This document shows positions 1 to 13,300 of a DNA stretch of 64,000 bases, piece after piece. The translations under genes and the position numbers were made by a program. The notes beneath the pieces were generated by a model. It worked only from the letters and a program-made list of their open reading frames with translations, did no database searches and was not told the DNA's origin. Numbering within the stretch: position 1 is the stretch's first letter; each line of letters begins with the position of its first letter. Location of the stretch: contig CM106586.1 in NCBI GenBank assembly GCA_048013815.1, forward strand, positions 17,732,001-17,796,000. The letters are read 5' to 3'. Origin of the DNA: Setoptus koraiensis (lineage: Eukaryota > Arthropoda).

Positions 1-630
1 GCTCGAAGAAAATTCAAGGCGACAGTCTCTAGGTTTTTGCTCGCAATGCAGTTTCTCGCTGCAAACCAGGCCAGTAATTGTCTTTTGCAGCCTACACTAC
101 AAGCTTCTGTTGTGGAGTCTTGCTCCTTGATCTGATATTGTGAATTTAAGCGGAGTTCACAAGTGGTCTAGCTAATGGCGAGGCCCTCAAGTGCGGAGCC
201 CGTGCACTTTCCCAATGTGAGTGGCCGCAAGCGCTCGATTTACCTGATACGGTTGTACAGGGGGATCGCTTGTGTGCGCATTTCGTAAGCCGGATATGAT
301 TGAACATTTTCAATCGTAGTCCGTTTGCAAAGTGGTTGTGCTCGAGTGCCGTTTAATATATGAAAGCGGGCCACTAATTTAACTCGTTAAATGTCGCCTG
401 CTTGTGTGTCATGTTGTAATTGTCTATGTGTCTAGTGTGTGTCTGGCGCAATCGATCAGATTCGCTGGGTTGCACAATTTGGAATTTTCTCCGACGCGAT
501 CTCTCACTCTGAATTCTTTCGCCTGTCACTTGCATGTTGATGTTGATCGACCTCCACTGATGGCAACAACAACAGCCTAGCCTTATGAGCGCCTAATAGC
601 GCGCCCCATTGTCGTTGTCGTTGTTGTTGT

Positions 631-679
<49 letters not shown>

Positions 680-2059
680 GGTGGTGCGCTCTCTGTCGCG
701 CAAACAACGAAGCAATGGGGCGAGCGTTGGGTGGTGTGTTTGTGATAGCCATGTTTTGAGCCTGCTCCGCTCTTGGCCTTGTTCCTATATCACTGCACAT
801 CACCGCACATCACTGTACATCGCTGTATGTCGCTGTACATCACTGGGTGCTCTTGAATAACTTCGCGCATCTCTCACTGGGTGCTATTCGCTGCTTACTT
901 TTGCACACACGGTGCCAGCGCACTGTGACCAGCAGCGTGTGTGTGTGTGTGTGTGTGTACAAGGAAAATAAGAAGGTGCCCCAGTGTGGGTCGAACTAAT
1001 GCCGCCGCCATCTCCGACAAGCCGCCCACGTTAGATTAGGCTGCGTTGCGTTAGTGCGCCTAGTGCTGAGCGTATAGCGTGCACCAATAGTGTGTTGCGC
1101 CATTCACATGAGCGGCTATTGAATAATGAGAGCAGACTGGTTGAGGTTGTGCACCCAATGCACACAGCCACTGGGCTGCGACAATATAGTGCACACACAC
1201 TGTTGGAGCTGCACCAGCAGCACTGCTGACCATGCCCCGCTGTGCCCTCTACCAAGATAAATGGGTGCACACACACACACACACGCACCGCATATACATT
1301 GTAGTGCATTGTAGAAAACGTTCTAATGGTGGTGAGGCGCTGGCAGTTCGATTTGTTGTGCTATTATTATTAGATTCGATGTTGGTTGGTGCTGCTGCTG
1401 CTGGTTTGAGACACACAGACGCACAAAAATCGAATTTTGGCGCACAAGCGGGTTAAAATAGACATCTCGCACGCAGATGACACGGCAAGGTTCGTTCGAT
1501 TCTGCCATTTTGCTGCTATTCCGTTGCTATTCCGCTGCTATTTCGCTGCTATTTCGCTGGTGCTGCTGGCCAGGCCATCGCAGTGTACAGTGTATAGAGT
1601 GGTAGCAGCGCACAATAATAATTTATGGCGGACTGGCGAAAATGCTGAAACGATGACGGTGCAGCCGCGACAAAACAGCAAGGATTGCGCAAGAAAATGA
1701 GAATGAAAATAATTTAAAAATAATATTAGTCATACAAGCAAGTGTTACAAGCATAGCGCTTTTTAGATGAAGTGAAATGATGAATATTCAATGAATAACG
1801 ACGACATCGACAACAGTTTAACATTTAACTCGCTGCGCTTCGTGCCAAAATAGGTGCCAAAACGGATGAAACGGCCACAATGAGCGCCCAGGCCACCCAT
1901 TGAACACACATTCACAAATTCTATCATTTTATGTACCGAAATAGTTACGTTATGTAACGCCCTTGTAACGCCACACCCGCAACACTGACCATTCGACAGC
2001 AATCAGCAAACGACAGCAATAGTAAAAACAAGTAGCACCCACACAATAATACCCTTGTC
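1..2059. other. Non-coding region upstream of Still life, rich in simple repeats
   Basis: No convincing coding exon is visible. The stretch holds a TTG/GTT run passing into GGT repeats (about 610-686), degenerate 10-bp tandem repeats of the CATCACTGTA type (about 790-850), a GT run near 941-958, a CA run near 1267-1284 and a degenerate 12-bp repeat near 1510-1560. The short open frames through the triplet runs (poly-Gln/His or poly-Leu/Val) are products of the repeats. It is probably promoter, 5' UTR or intron of the gene that begins at 2060 or 2350, but nothing here fixes a transcription start. Confidence 0.6.
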
Positions 2060-2218
2060 ATGTCCATCGATGTGCACGGCTCTAGCCGCTTATATCCCTA
2101 TGTATTGTTCGATTGGCGATTGATAGCCGAGCGCGGCTTGCGCGCCTACTGGCACTTGCATGACCCCCTCAGAGATGGCCGATACGTGGCCCACTGTGAA
2201 TTAGAGTTCCTCATCAAG
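2060..2218 (+). CDS. sif: Candidate 5' coding exon of Still life/TIAM, spliced with a GC donor
   Basis: An open frame starts at ATG 2060 and reads 53 codons to a Lys codon ending at 2218. It is followed at once by GCAAGC, a non-canonical but known GC-AG type donor. The next exon has a strong acceptor at 2348-2349: a pyrimidine-rich tract, a branch-like TCTAAC and TTTAG immediately before ATG 2350. The 131-nt intron would join the two frames in phase 0. The peptide looks protein-like rather than low-complexity (for example RAYWHLHDPLRDGRYVAHCE), but I do not recognise a domain in it. An in-frame TAG lies 27 nt upstream of the ATG, so this is either the first coding exon or an internal exon starting after that stop. 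Alternatively the upstream exon is only 5' UTR. Confidence 0.5.
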
Positions 2219-2349
2219 GCAAGCATCAGTTTTGGCTACTACCGTTGATTAAAACTCGCTATACACACATAATCACCACGTTTTGTAGTTGCAGATTGTA
2301 ATCAACTCTTTCCATCTTCTAACCCATTTCCATCACACTCCATGTTTAG

Positions 2350-5300
2350 ATGTCCATCGAGGAGCGCCTCTCCATGGGAGCGCACGCGGCCAACAGCGGA
2401 CACTCTCAGGTGGACTATCATCAGCATCAAGACGGCCAACAACAACAGTGTTACTCTGATCAGCAGCCTAGTGCCAGTAGTGTCGCCTCCAGGACGGCCG
2501 ATATTGATGGCTGTCTGCAACGCTCAGCCACTAAAAAGGCGGCCAAATTTAGATGCTCAGGTGCCGTTAGGAAGGCAGGATTCTTATCTGTCAAAAAGTG
2601 GATACTCAAGAGACGCCAATCAATTGAATTAGCCAGGAAGAGGGGCTGGAAAAGATACTGGGTCTGTCTGAGAGGCACTACACTCTTGTTTCATTCTCTG
2701 GTCGACAATATACCCACATACCAGAAGCATCAAGATCAACAATCCATCAACGACCCCAATGGCTATATGGGCGACACACCAGATATAATGAGATACAATA
2801 ATATTGGTAGTTGTATCATTGAAACTGAACCGCGTCATTTAATTATCCTAGATGGTTCTATTGCGCAACCTGTGCCCGAGCACCCCAAACGAGATCATGT
2901 CTTTTGTTTGAGCACGACATTTGGCGACGCTTATCTGTTTCAATCTAGTTGCCAACTAGAAACCGACAATTGGATAGGAGCAATACATAATGCTTGCGCC
3001 GCCTCTTTAGCCAGAGATCAGGGTAGAAGTCTTACAATGAGATTGATAAATAGCCAATTGAACAAGATTACAATAGAGGCAGAACTCAAGACACGATTGA
3101 AACACAAATTGGAAATGAAACTGTCATCGATGCTTCAATGTGTATCAAACAATCAATCTATCAAAACAAGAGGCACGGCAAAAGGTAAAGGTGGTGAAGA
3201 TCAGCAACAATTGTTAGAAGATAGAGCTCAACTGTGTCATCAATTTCAATTAATCAATGTCAATTTGGAACAATTGCATTGCGAGTCCTATCAATTGCGC
3301 TGCTACCTGGCCTCATGCAAGAGTCTGCTAAGTAATAATTGTGCAGATACTGAAGTCTCTGCAAACACTAGCTCAGTTTGTGGTGTAGATTTGCCGCACC
3401 CTAAGACTCTGCTTATGCATGTGTCTAAACCAACTAAATTAATACTTAACAAATTGGGAGTGTTCACAGTGTCGTCATTCCACGCTTACGTTTGCGCTAG
3501 GGCTGGAGGTCCATATGCAATAATGAATCATCTTCATAGTCTTTTGACCAGTACTAACAAAGGTATTAGGAAAACTAAGCAACCGGGTGATTGTGAAATT
3601 CATCTTAGAGAACGATCATTGTCTTCGGCTGCATCATTGTCCTACAATGATAGATCAAGTGCTCAAAATAACGAAGAAAAAGATACATCTAAATTGAAAT
3701 CTTTACAAATCAGACTATCAAGGAAACTCTTAAATGATGACAATGACAACGGTGATATTGTGGAGGAGACATCTAAGTCAGATCTCATTGTGACCTTAAT
3801 TAACGTTAGTGATATGGACAGTCAACAAATTTTGAGTTTGGCGTTCAGACAAGCGAAACTTGAAGAAAGGCTCCACATGAATCCAAGTGATTACTTTATT
3901 CGCTTGATTAAATCAACCAAAGATGATTACATACCGACCAGGAAAGAATTAGTTGAGAAGTGGCCTACATATGATCAAGTACGGATTGAGAAAAAAATCT
4001 CCTATCAAATTCGTCTGGCACGAGCATCCTTGGAACAACGTTTCGGTTTTAGTGTTGAGGCTAGATTGGTTGAACAAGATTCCTATGACGAACTATGTGT
4101 TTATTGTAGTCGTGTTGAACAAGACAGTCTCGCTGAATCACAAGGTCTTCAGATTGATGATGAAATAGTGATCATCAACGGAGCACAAGTGAGCGATCTG
4201 GACATGATGTTTATTGAGAACACCTTACACGAAGAGCTTTGTCTAATAATGAAAATCAAGAGTTGTCGCATGAACAAACCACTTTCTGCTATGCGCGACG
4301 AAACTTTCGGTGACGATTACAGTCATGATGATGCAAACAATTATAGAACGTACGGAGGATCTTCTTCCGATGGCTCTAAGACAAAAGACGCTCGTGGAAG
4401 AAATGAAACAAATTCTGGTGATAATATACATCGACATTGTGGTGATAAGTCAAGTCCTCATACCCAACAACGCCAGAGAATAATCACAGATAATGAGCCT
4501 CAAACCAACTATATTTCCATCACTGATGAATATATAGCCTCATTAGTTTGTCCACCTCCACCACCATTGAATTCGTCGACTCTAAATGTGGAGGCTGATG
4601 TGCCAATAGACGAGCTCCCAACAAATCTATCTAAGGTTACATTATCTACGGATGAAGCAATCTCCAACACATCATTTGATGCGAAAAAGATGAATGATCG
4701 CACGACTTATGCTCATAATAACTTTGGTGAGGTATCTTCTCAAGCCTGTCATGATCTGGAGAGTGAGCTGATTCAAGATTTGACTCGTCAGCATCTACCA
4801 GAAAATATTAGATCTAGTAACGATAAATTTGACTGTCATATAAACTCAGATTACGTGAACAATAGTTCAAAATTGATACCGTCTCAATCTGAAGGGTCTG
4901 AAGCATCAAATAAACAAGACAGTTCACAAGACGTAAATAAAATGAAGATAAATCCTGATGGCCGAAGAGGTAGTAGAGATGTCTCCAAACCGGACATGTG
5001 CAACAAACCAGTCGTACCCGCCAAGCCCAATCACGTAAAGGAAGCCATGAGATCGCTGATTGATAGCAAGACATCTTCGAAGAAATCTAGCAATCTAGAC
5101 AAAAAAAGTTCGTCTCAAGGCTCTACTACTGTGGAAAGGTTAAGAAAGTCAATACTGGAAATTCTAGAGACAGAACGAGCTTATGTTGACCATCTTAATT
5201 CTGTGATAAGCCTATACATGGAACCTTTAAAAAACGCTGAGTATTTGCAGGTTGATGACATCAAGCAATTGTCAAATACAATAACAGACATAGCTTCATT

Positions 5301-7004
5301 TCAATGTACATTCCATGAAAACTTGAAGCAGGAAATTATCAACCGAGCATGGAATAGAAATGATAGCGATCAAAATAATAACATATCACTTTCGGATTTG
5401 AGCGCTCACCTCCTGGTGTTCGATTCAGTTGAGGAATTCAGCGAAATTCTACTCGGTATAGCGGACACATTTCTATCTTACGCTGACAAATTCAAACTAT
5501 ATTCCACATTCTGTGCCTCATATTCTAAATTACAGAAACTCTTGCACCCAACTTCGGTGCATCAATCCAATTCATCCGCATCTCTACTAAATGATACGTT
5601 CGCAGCAAATGGGAACTCTACGTTTTTATCTCATTTGACAAATAATTCATCAAATAGTCCGAATAGCCAAGCATTCATTTACGCTTACAAATTGAATGAA
5701 TTTTTCGTCAACTTAACATCTTCGTCAAGGAAGCAGACGCTCGGACAGAAACAGAATGGCATCAACAACAATAGTAATAATGGTAATAATTTAGATACCT
5801 CTACATTGAAAAAACATTTGCATCAACAACATTTCGAGTCTTATCTCATCAAACCGATTCAAAGAGTAGTAAAATACCCACTGCTCATAAGCTCTCTAGT
5901 ACATCTTGCTAAAGAAGATTCTTTTGAGCATAAGCAATTGATTGCTGCGATGAGACAGATGGAACAGGTTGCTGGTCACATAAATGATATGCAGCGTATC
6001 CATGAGGAATATGGTTTTATATTCGATCATCTTCAAAGACAGTACTGCCAACAACAAACTTTAAGTGAGAGTCATCAATCTCAGAATATAACAACGAATG
6101 TTGGTGCAACAAATCCTGTCGCATCGAATGGCGGTAATCATCAATCTTTGGTTGATTTAAGTGTTGGAGAATTGTTGTACTATGGTGATGTGGAGTGGTT
6201 GAACATGAATGAATTTTCTGGTAAAGTTAAGAAGAGTCAAGAGTTACATCCGATAATCTTTGTATTTTCTTCAGCTGTAGTATTCTTATGCAAGGAGCGA
6301 ATTAGACAAAAGAAGAAGCTATCAATACCGCTAACTACTAATAAATTGACGGACGTGGTGGAAATTATTCGGTATCAAGCACTCATTCCAGTCAGTGAAG
6401 TTCAAGTAAGATCATTACCAGCTTCGAACGGTAGCAGTCAACACAATTTAGTAAAAGACTACAGAACAGCTAGCATTGTCGAATCAGCGTCTTCACTGTC
6501 ATTGACAGCAGGAACAAATGTCAAAACTCAAACTTTATCAGAGGTAAACAAACAATCCAATGATATAGGACTTACACCACCCCCGACATCCTTCCAGTGG
6601 GAACTATTCAAGTGTTGTCCAGCAAATGTTAACGCTGGTCTTATCGCGAATGCCGGCGTAAGGAGAGCGGATGGCAAGGTGTACTTATTTTCAAACAGGT
6701 ATGTTTCTTAAGATTTCTCTTATATAAAATATATTGTTCATCTGTGTTGACACATATTAATTGTTACAACTATTTCATTACTCACTATGATCACTCCAAC
6801 AGTACCAACGAGTTGCGTAATGCTTTCTTGAGGAAGATCAGGTACATAATTAGGGAGAGTGTAAGAAATATGAATGTGCCCCTGGCCCGATCACCGTCTT
6901 CAAAGTCTGTCTCTTCGAAGAAAATGACGTCCTCGTCGTCATCATCATCAGTCTCATCGCCTTTGGCGCCACTAGACAAAAACAAAAAGAAAGAAGATTT
7001 ATAG
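2350..7004 (+). CDS. sif: Still life / TIAM-family Rac guanine-nucleotide exchange factor
   Basis: The family activates Rac GTPases at membranes and synapses. The main exon, 2350-6698, encodes 1449 residues. It joins through GTATGT (6699) and an acceptor at 6801-6802 to a last exon 6803-7004, which restores the frame as Ser-Thr-Asn-Glu and carries the conserved end RNAFLRKIRYIIRES. Visible domains, with approximate residues: PH of the PH-CC-Ex module (70-220; GFLSVKKW, ELARKRGWKRYWVCLRGTTL), coiled-coil extension (220-330; LNKLGVFTVSSFHAYVCAR), Ras-binding domain (about 475-540), PDZ (570-640), DH (930-1225; ERAYVDHL, LIKPIQRVVKYPLL) and C-terminal PH (1270-1440). The DH domain is interrupted by Asn/Ser-rich insertions (about 1070-1150). 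ATG 2350 directly follows a strong splice acceptor, so an upstream exon must exist and the true N-terminus probably lies at 2060 or earlier. Family assignment is secure. Confidence 0.93.
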
Positions 7005-7396
7005 TCAGAGCAGAATCAACTAATCACTCCAAGAAGTGTGATTGTCGCGAGCCCCAAGTGGATTGGATCAGATCTCAGTAGTTATGGTTTACACCAATAT
7101 TCAAGTCTAGTTGTAACCCAAGTTGTGTCAAAGAACAAATTAATTTGTCAAATGTCCTGTCGACGGCCTCGAAGTCTTCACTAGTAGCCTTTGAGTGCAA
7201 AAACAATATGCAATCTTAACCATCATTAAATGTTAATATATGTATATATCCATGATATATACGTATATACCATAGTTTATATTTGAGACGGTCACTATGC
7301 GACAATGAGTAAGTAAATGAATCAGATTAAATTATCATAAGCATAGTGGTTAAATTGATTTTATCCGAAATGACAGTCATCAGCAGGACATTCAGC
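7005..7396. other. Convergent 3' interval between Still life and Pym
   Basis: This 392-bp interval holds no gene. It contains the 3' UTRs of two facing genes. An ATTAAA variant poly(A) signal lies near 7326 on the + strand. On the - strand a GATAAA variant near 7360 could serve Pym. Confidence 0.5.
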
Positions 7397-8257
7397 TTAG
7401 ACATTGAACTTAGCTTGCAATGATTTTAGTTCTTCACGGACAGCTGCTTCCCGGCTCACTTTTGCGATTTGGTCTTGTTGTAACGCTGTCCTCTTCTTTG
7501 CTTTAAGAGATTTGATACCTCTCAACAAAGCTTTCACTTTTTTGATACGCCTTTTGACAACCGAAAAATCTTGTGTAGATTTAACGCCCTTTTTCTTCTG
7601 AGCTCCCTTAGCAGCAGGCTTGGCACCTTTTGCTGGCACTGACTTAACAGCGCCACCGGCAGCTGCCGCGGGTTTCTTTTTCTGTTGTTGGGGTTGCGCT
7701 TGTTTCTTATCACTAGCAGCAGCTCCTCCACCAGATGGTTTGTTTACTTGCTGTTTAGCTTGCTGGTCCTGCTTTGGTGGTGCCTTGGCAGCTTTTGGGG
7801 CTGCTTTTTTATCACCAGCCGCTGGTTTGGATTTGTTGTTAGCTTGTGCCTGGTTTTCTTTATTGGATTGACCACCCTTGTTTTGGGCCTTGGCGTTTTG
7901 TTGATTGGCTCCCCCAGTTGCTCCATCTTTTTTGTCTCCGGCTTGCTTAGCAGATGCCTTCTTGCCAGATTGTTGTCCTTTAGTCTGCGACGCTGGTTTA
8001 TCACCTGCAGAGGTTGTCTGTTGTTTATTTGATTGCTGTTGCTGCTTGGGGGGAGCTTGGCTGTCACCGCCCTGCTTCTGTTGACCAGCTTGAGCTTGAT
8101 TCTGGCCTAATTTGGCCTTCTTGGCTGGCCGAGCCTCGTACTTTGGAACCTCCTCTTGTGGTGTGTATCCTTCCTTGACTCTTCGCTCTTTTCTCCAGGA
8201 GCCATCCTTTCTTTGTGTGGCGGGTATGATGTTTTCCTTGGTTCCTTTACTTGCCAT
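7397..8257 (-). CDS. Pym: Partner of Y14 and Mago (Pym), exon-junction-complex recycling factor
   Basis: Pym binds the Mago-Y14 heterodimer and the small ribosomal subunit and removes exon-junction complexes from translated mRNA. The N-terminal 45 residues carry the family signature: [20 protein letters not shown], then [12 protein letters not shown]. The C-terminus (about 230-286) is the conserved basic helical region ([20 protein letters not shown]). Between them lies a 170-residue Lys/Gln/Ala-rich low-complexity linker, which makes the protein 286 residues against about 200 in human PYM1. I chose ATG 8257 because upstream in-frame codons only offer a TTG. The gene is one exon and faces Still life tail to tail. 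Confidence 0.9.
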   Translation of the reverse strand: MASKGTKENIIPATQRKDGSWRKERRVKEGYTPQEEVPKYEARPAKKAKLGQNQAQAGQQKQGGDSQAPPKQQQQSNKQQTTSAGDKPASQTKGQQSGKKASAKQAGDKKDGATGGANQQNAKAQNKGGQSNKENQAQANNKSKPAAGDKKAAPKAAKAPPKQDQQAKQQVNKPSGGGAAASDKKQAQPQQQKKKPAAAAGGAVKSVPAKGAKPAAKGAQKKKGVKSTQDFSVVKRRIKKVKALLRGIKSLKAKKRTALQQDQIAKVSREAAVREELKSLQAKFNV

Positions 8258-8729
8258 TATCAATTTTTGTGAGTCAATAAATTATCAACTATTTGTATTG
8301 GTTGATGTGGAGGAGAAACTGAAAAATTCGTGCGTTTATATATATTGTTCGCAAAATGATTTAAATTTTTGTTAAATTATAAATTATCCTGAATCTAACG
8401 TTAAAGTGTGTGCGGTTAAATGAACCGATATATAAGTTGATACAGGTGAAATAAAACAGATAATATGGTCAGTTGAGAGAATTCTAGGTGTTCTATTAGA
8501 TCTCAGAGATGTTAGCTAATATGATTTACGAATAAACAAATCTTACTTTTTGGTGACACTTATTTCTGGTGATTGGATATGAGAATCCTTCGATTGTTAA
8601 CAACAACTATTTGCTAACGCGGATGATCCCAAGGATCAGATATATATTGTAAAAATTACTTTTTATAGACAAACGGGCAAGTACATTGAAAGCCATGCAA
8701 GAGACAAACGCACAAGAAAAATTTGTTAG

Positions 8730-8771
8730 AGGCAGGAAATCGCATGACATGCGCTCCTTATTGTGTGTTTT
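8730..8771 (+). repeat. 42-bp dispersed repeat, copy A
   Basis: It starts AGGCAGGAAAT and ends ATTGTGTGTTTT. It matches the reverse complement of 10353-10394 at 38 of 42 positions without gaps. The central GCATGACATGC is itself nearly palindromic. The similarity stops sharply on both sides. Confidence 0.75.
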
Positions 8772-10352
8772 TTGTGTGTGTCTGTGCCCTCTGTCGGTGA
8801 ATTGAGAGACGATTTCCTCAAATACTCGGCTATCTGAAGCAAGGGCGCCAGATTTGAATGAAAAGACGCGAATTTTGGCCGGGAGATACTGGTGTCAGGG
8901 GATGGTACTAAAAGTCCATCAAGTTTGGTGTACTAGTACAAGTTTATATAGTGAGCAGCACAGCTAGTGCAGAATTGCGATGGCGGCACAAAACAAGCAA
9001 CAACGATATGGATACATAGGTGACGTTTGGCAAGGTTTTTCAGATCGACGAGAGTCTATCGATTCCAGACTTCCGTGGAAATGCACGGGTGAATAACTCT
9101 ATGAGTGTATATGCACCAGGTATTCAAATCGAATCTGAATAGATCTTTAGAAATTAGCATCTACAAACTACAGACTCATTGAATTGTATGGTGATTCTGT
9201 GTCGGTGAGATTGGCCGCAATAAGCGAGCGAGAAAAGCGGCACACAATAATCTATACGTTCTATGCCTGCCGGCACAGAGTATGACAATGCGCAGCGCTT
9301 CAATTGTGGAGAGGAGGCTAAATCCTAACAATAGTTTCCCAGATTGTACGGTTTCCATCATCTTAAGCTAGAGGATCTCAGACGAATCATGAACGGAATT
9401 CAACGGTTGCCTCTAAGATTTCCAGCAGAAAAGAAAAATAACTTCCTGCGAGGTGTGAGAGCTTCTATAATGTTACGTGCTAGGCGTGAAAAAACTTGTT
9501 GTCGAAAGTCTCACAATTGAAGACTGGCCCGAGACGAGAAAACTGTTACGTTGCAAGTCAAATCGTTATGTAGAAGATATACAATAATTGATGCATCTGA
9601 GACAACGTGCCGCCTGTCTGGGTGCACGAGGCCACTTGTTGGCCAGTTGCTACCTGTTATCAAGTTTTTCGGCACACGCGCTCACTCTTCCAAACAGGAA
9701 ACAATAGAGCCAAAGTAATTGCTTCTGTTGTTGTTGTTGCTGCTGCTTTGTTTCAATTGTTGCTCACCTATTGAATATTTGAGTTATGCAGTTATTCATG
9801 CCTGACAAATGGCTAACACGAGCCACAAGACATCACCTTGGTCAGTGTCTCTCACATTCCTGAGAGTCAATCGCTGTTTTGTCTTGTTGCAGAATGAATT
9901 CACATAAGATTCAAGACGCGACGCATGATATAAATCGCTGTTCATGATCACAGTGAAGTTGATGTGAGCTAAATCTAGATAAACATTCATTCTATTCCTA
10001 TGACTAGCAACTTTGCAACAAATCAGATGAGAGGGCGGTTTGACTTGTCAAATCGATCATTCGAAGGATCTGTGGGCCAATTTGCTCATCTCCAGCAACC
10101 TTTTATCATGCAAGTGTGCATAGGTATCATGCAGCAATAATGTGAGCTACAATGTTTGCGATACAATGCATCATTAGCCGTTCTCGATAGGCATCATGTT
10201 TAATTGGCAATTAGGACGATCGGACATGACTATCGCAGCAACAAGAAGAGAGCCAGCGAAAAAAGAGAGCGGGTGACCGTAAGTCAAACTAACAAAACAT
10301 CAGACAAGAATTGAATCATTCTGCACTCAATACTGCACCGGATTGTGTGTAG

Positions 10353-10394
10353 AAAACACACAATGAGGGGCTCATGTCATGCAATTTCCTGCCT
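10353..10394 (-). repeat. 42-bp dispersed repeat, copy B (inverted)
   Basis: Inverted partner of 8730-8771, 1.6 kb away, 38 of 42 identical. The pair could be the ends of a decayed transposon of about 1.66 kb, two members of a short repeat family, or a duplicated regulatory element. I found no target-site duplication. Confidence 0.75.
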
Positions 10395-13300
10395 TCGCTA
10401 GACATGCAAAACAGAACGCCCGAGATATCCTCTGATCTGATGAGCAGCTATAATCGTCACCCCAATCATTTTAAGACTAGTGTCCAACTTGCTTAATCAC
10501 CGACAGCAGCAGCCTCAGCGGCAACCACAAAAACCTTTGGCACAACACGCAAAGCCAATTTCTCTACCATTACTGACCGTACCATGACCAATGTGTCCAC
10601 GCCGGTGCTGTATATTCTCGTCGTTTGCCCATAGAGGCGGCTAACTCGTTTCAACTAATAAAACAACAACTCTCCGACGATTTTATTGCACCAATCAAGC
10701 GAGATCAACCAATAAACAATCAATTGAAGCGCTAACCAAGCAAATAATGATAAAGCTATCTACTCATTTCACTGCTGTTTATTTCACTCTTTTCGCTTTG
10801 ATTCTGACATACGACAAACTAACAAGGAGATCCACCAGAACCAAGCCCTCTCTTCTCGAACTCTATTAGCCAGACTGGCATTGCTACACACTGTCACAGA
10901 TTGAGAGCTATCTAGTGGTTCTCTATCTCCTCCTCCTCCGTCAGTGTTCGTATATCTGTTGTCATGTTTGCAGTCAATAAGTCAAAAAGGTGCCTCGGGT
11001 GCGCGAGATGTACATAAAACACCACGAGCTGTTTGATCGAATATCTCAAGTCAGTTAAGCCTGCGTGTCGGAGGTACACTTCGAGACGAGTGATTTAGGT
11101 TTTACAACGGATATTTATCAGTCCATTCTGGCCGGTGGTTTGTCATGTCGCGTCAGCTGGGCCGAGCCAACTGTGTATCACTCAGTGAGCAAGCCTCAAT
11201 AACTGGCAAATTGATTGTACAACAATGTCTCGACCACCATAACAACGCCAGATAAAGTACGCGCCAAAAGTATGCTGGCAACGACTAGTGAAATCAATCG
11301 CTTATATTCCGTCAATCTAATTTTCAACTATTGTCAGTTGTGCTAGGCTACAAAATACACTGCCGATTTGTTTGATAATAGTAGGAACTCAACGAGCACC
11401 GCACTAACGGTCCCGGCGATTGTTGATGAGCACTCTAGCGTCAGAGGTGAGAGCAAATAAGCGAGCAATGTAATGTGGAACCTATTGCAACCTGATGCAA
11501 ATTCTTGGTCACTACATGTACTCATCAGCATTTGTGTTTATGTGTACTAATCTTCCATGTGGACAACCAATCCCTCTTGTAAACGAAAACAAAATAGCGG
11601 CCCAGATTGCTTCTAGATGGTTGGCAAAACGATTGTACCTGTTGGCTGTTACGTGTGTTCCAATGTGAGTTGGCGCAAGAACTCCAAGTCGTCGAAATGT
11701 AAAAAACAAATTTGTTTGTTTGTTAGTTGTGCTGTTGCAACAACAAGTGACTAATTGATCTTACGTTGCCATCTTATTCGCTTCTGACCATGCAGATTCA
11801 TCAGCTATTTTCTGGAGTTGATGGCGTGAGTATAACCATTAACGAAATGCCTGTTCCACTCTTAGAGTGTTTTCGATTGCAACAAAATATGATGAAAAAT
11901 GAGAATAAATGAGTTATTGCTAAAGTTGCGAGCAGTATCTTTGAACATACATACTGCTTCCATTCCATCTGCCCTGTCAAACGCAATTGCGGGTCGAATG
12001 AATCTAGTTGTGTGAAGATGTAATGCGATTCTTTACAGGTTTTGAATAATCTCTATAGCACAATTATCGAAATGTTGAGGAAGGTAAACGAGAATTGTAA
12101 GAAAATTGTGATGCGGGCCCACTGATGAACGTTCAAGTGGTAATAGTTAGGGTCATTTTAGGGGCATATAAACACTAAACACCGTGTGTTGAAGAGCACA
12201 CAAACCAAGTGAGAATCGATTCATTCATTCATTTTGTCCATGATAATATTGAATTGGCCAATGAATTCAATTATTGGTGAGTAAAACGAATAAACCATCA
12301 TCAAGATATGATTTACGTTAAGTCCAGTAAATAGACGCCGACAAATAGGCGGCGATAATCGTTGTTAGCTTTTTGATGGAAGCCGTTGATTTGCCAAAAT
12401 GCAGGCCTATGTATGATCTTGTATAAAAATCGATAGTAAAGAACAGTTTGCTTACTTTATCATTAAATCGGCGATACTTGATGAGCGCCTCGTAGAAAGC
12501 CCACGGCCTGAATGGTTCGAGGCTAGGGCAGTATCAACACCTCACCAAGAGTATGTGGTGGTGGTCCTTTGTCTCATATCATAAATTTATTGATGAATTT
12601 GAATTGAAAATTATTCAAAAATTAATGCCAGGAATAACCGTGCGTCATCTGATGACGGTGATGATCTTTGTCTTTAGCGGCAATTTTCTCTGTGATGGTT
12701 GAGTATGTATGTGTAAATAAATATGATAACCAGATAATAATGTTTATGAGCCGCTATCTCTCTCTTTCTGCAGATTTATGCATCTCCATTGAGCCATCTC
12801 TGAACCCTTCATATATTTGTATGGATGGATAAACATCAAACACATACATTGCATTCTTGTGGCCGTCAAAGGGTCAAAAGTTGACATAGAGAGAATCATG
12901 GTAGATTGTCAACAATTGCCAATCCTCTCTTAACGCTTTCGCTGTGCAAGCTTCAACCTCCCCTCAAATGGAAAACCTATATAAACAAAATATTAATAGT
13001 AATAAGTTTATATCTCTCATTCCTACATATATTCTTATTTGCTTCATATGGCAGCCACGGCTGTTTCTCTTTTTGGGTAGGCTCATCATCATCATTCTTT
13101 CTCAAGCCGATGTGCGCTTCGATGTTGTGCATAACCAACCGCACCGACTGTTTTCGTCTCTGGCCGGACTGTGGCTACTACAAAGACTGAAAACCGCAAC
13201 AGGTAGCAGACACATTCTTGTAATGAGGCATGATTTTCGCACCGGCACCGCCATAATGGGCATCAGCATTTGAGTCGTTTGCTTGTATAAACGGCCACTT

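Noticed and set aside
504-860. Poly-Gln/His and poly-Leu/Val open frames
   Set aside because: Produced by TTG and GGT triplet repeats; no flanking gene structure supports them.
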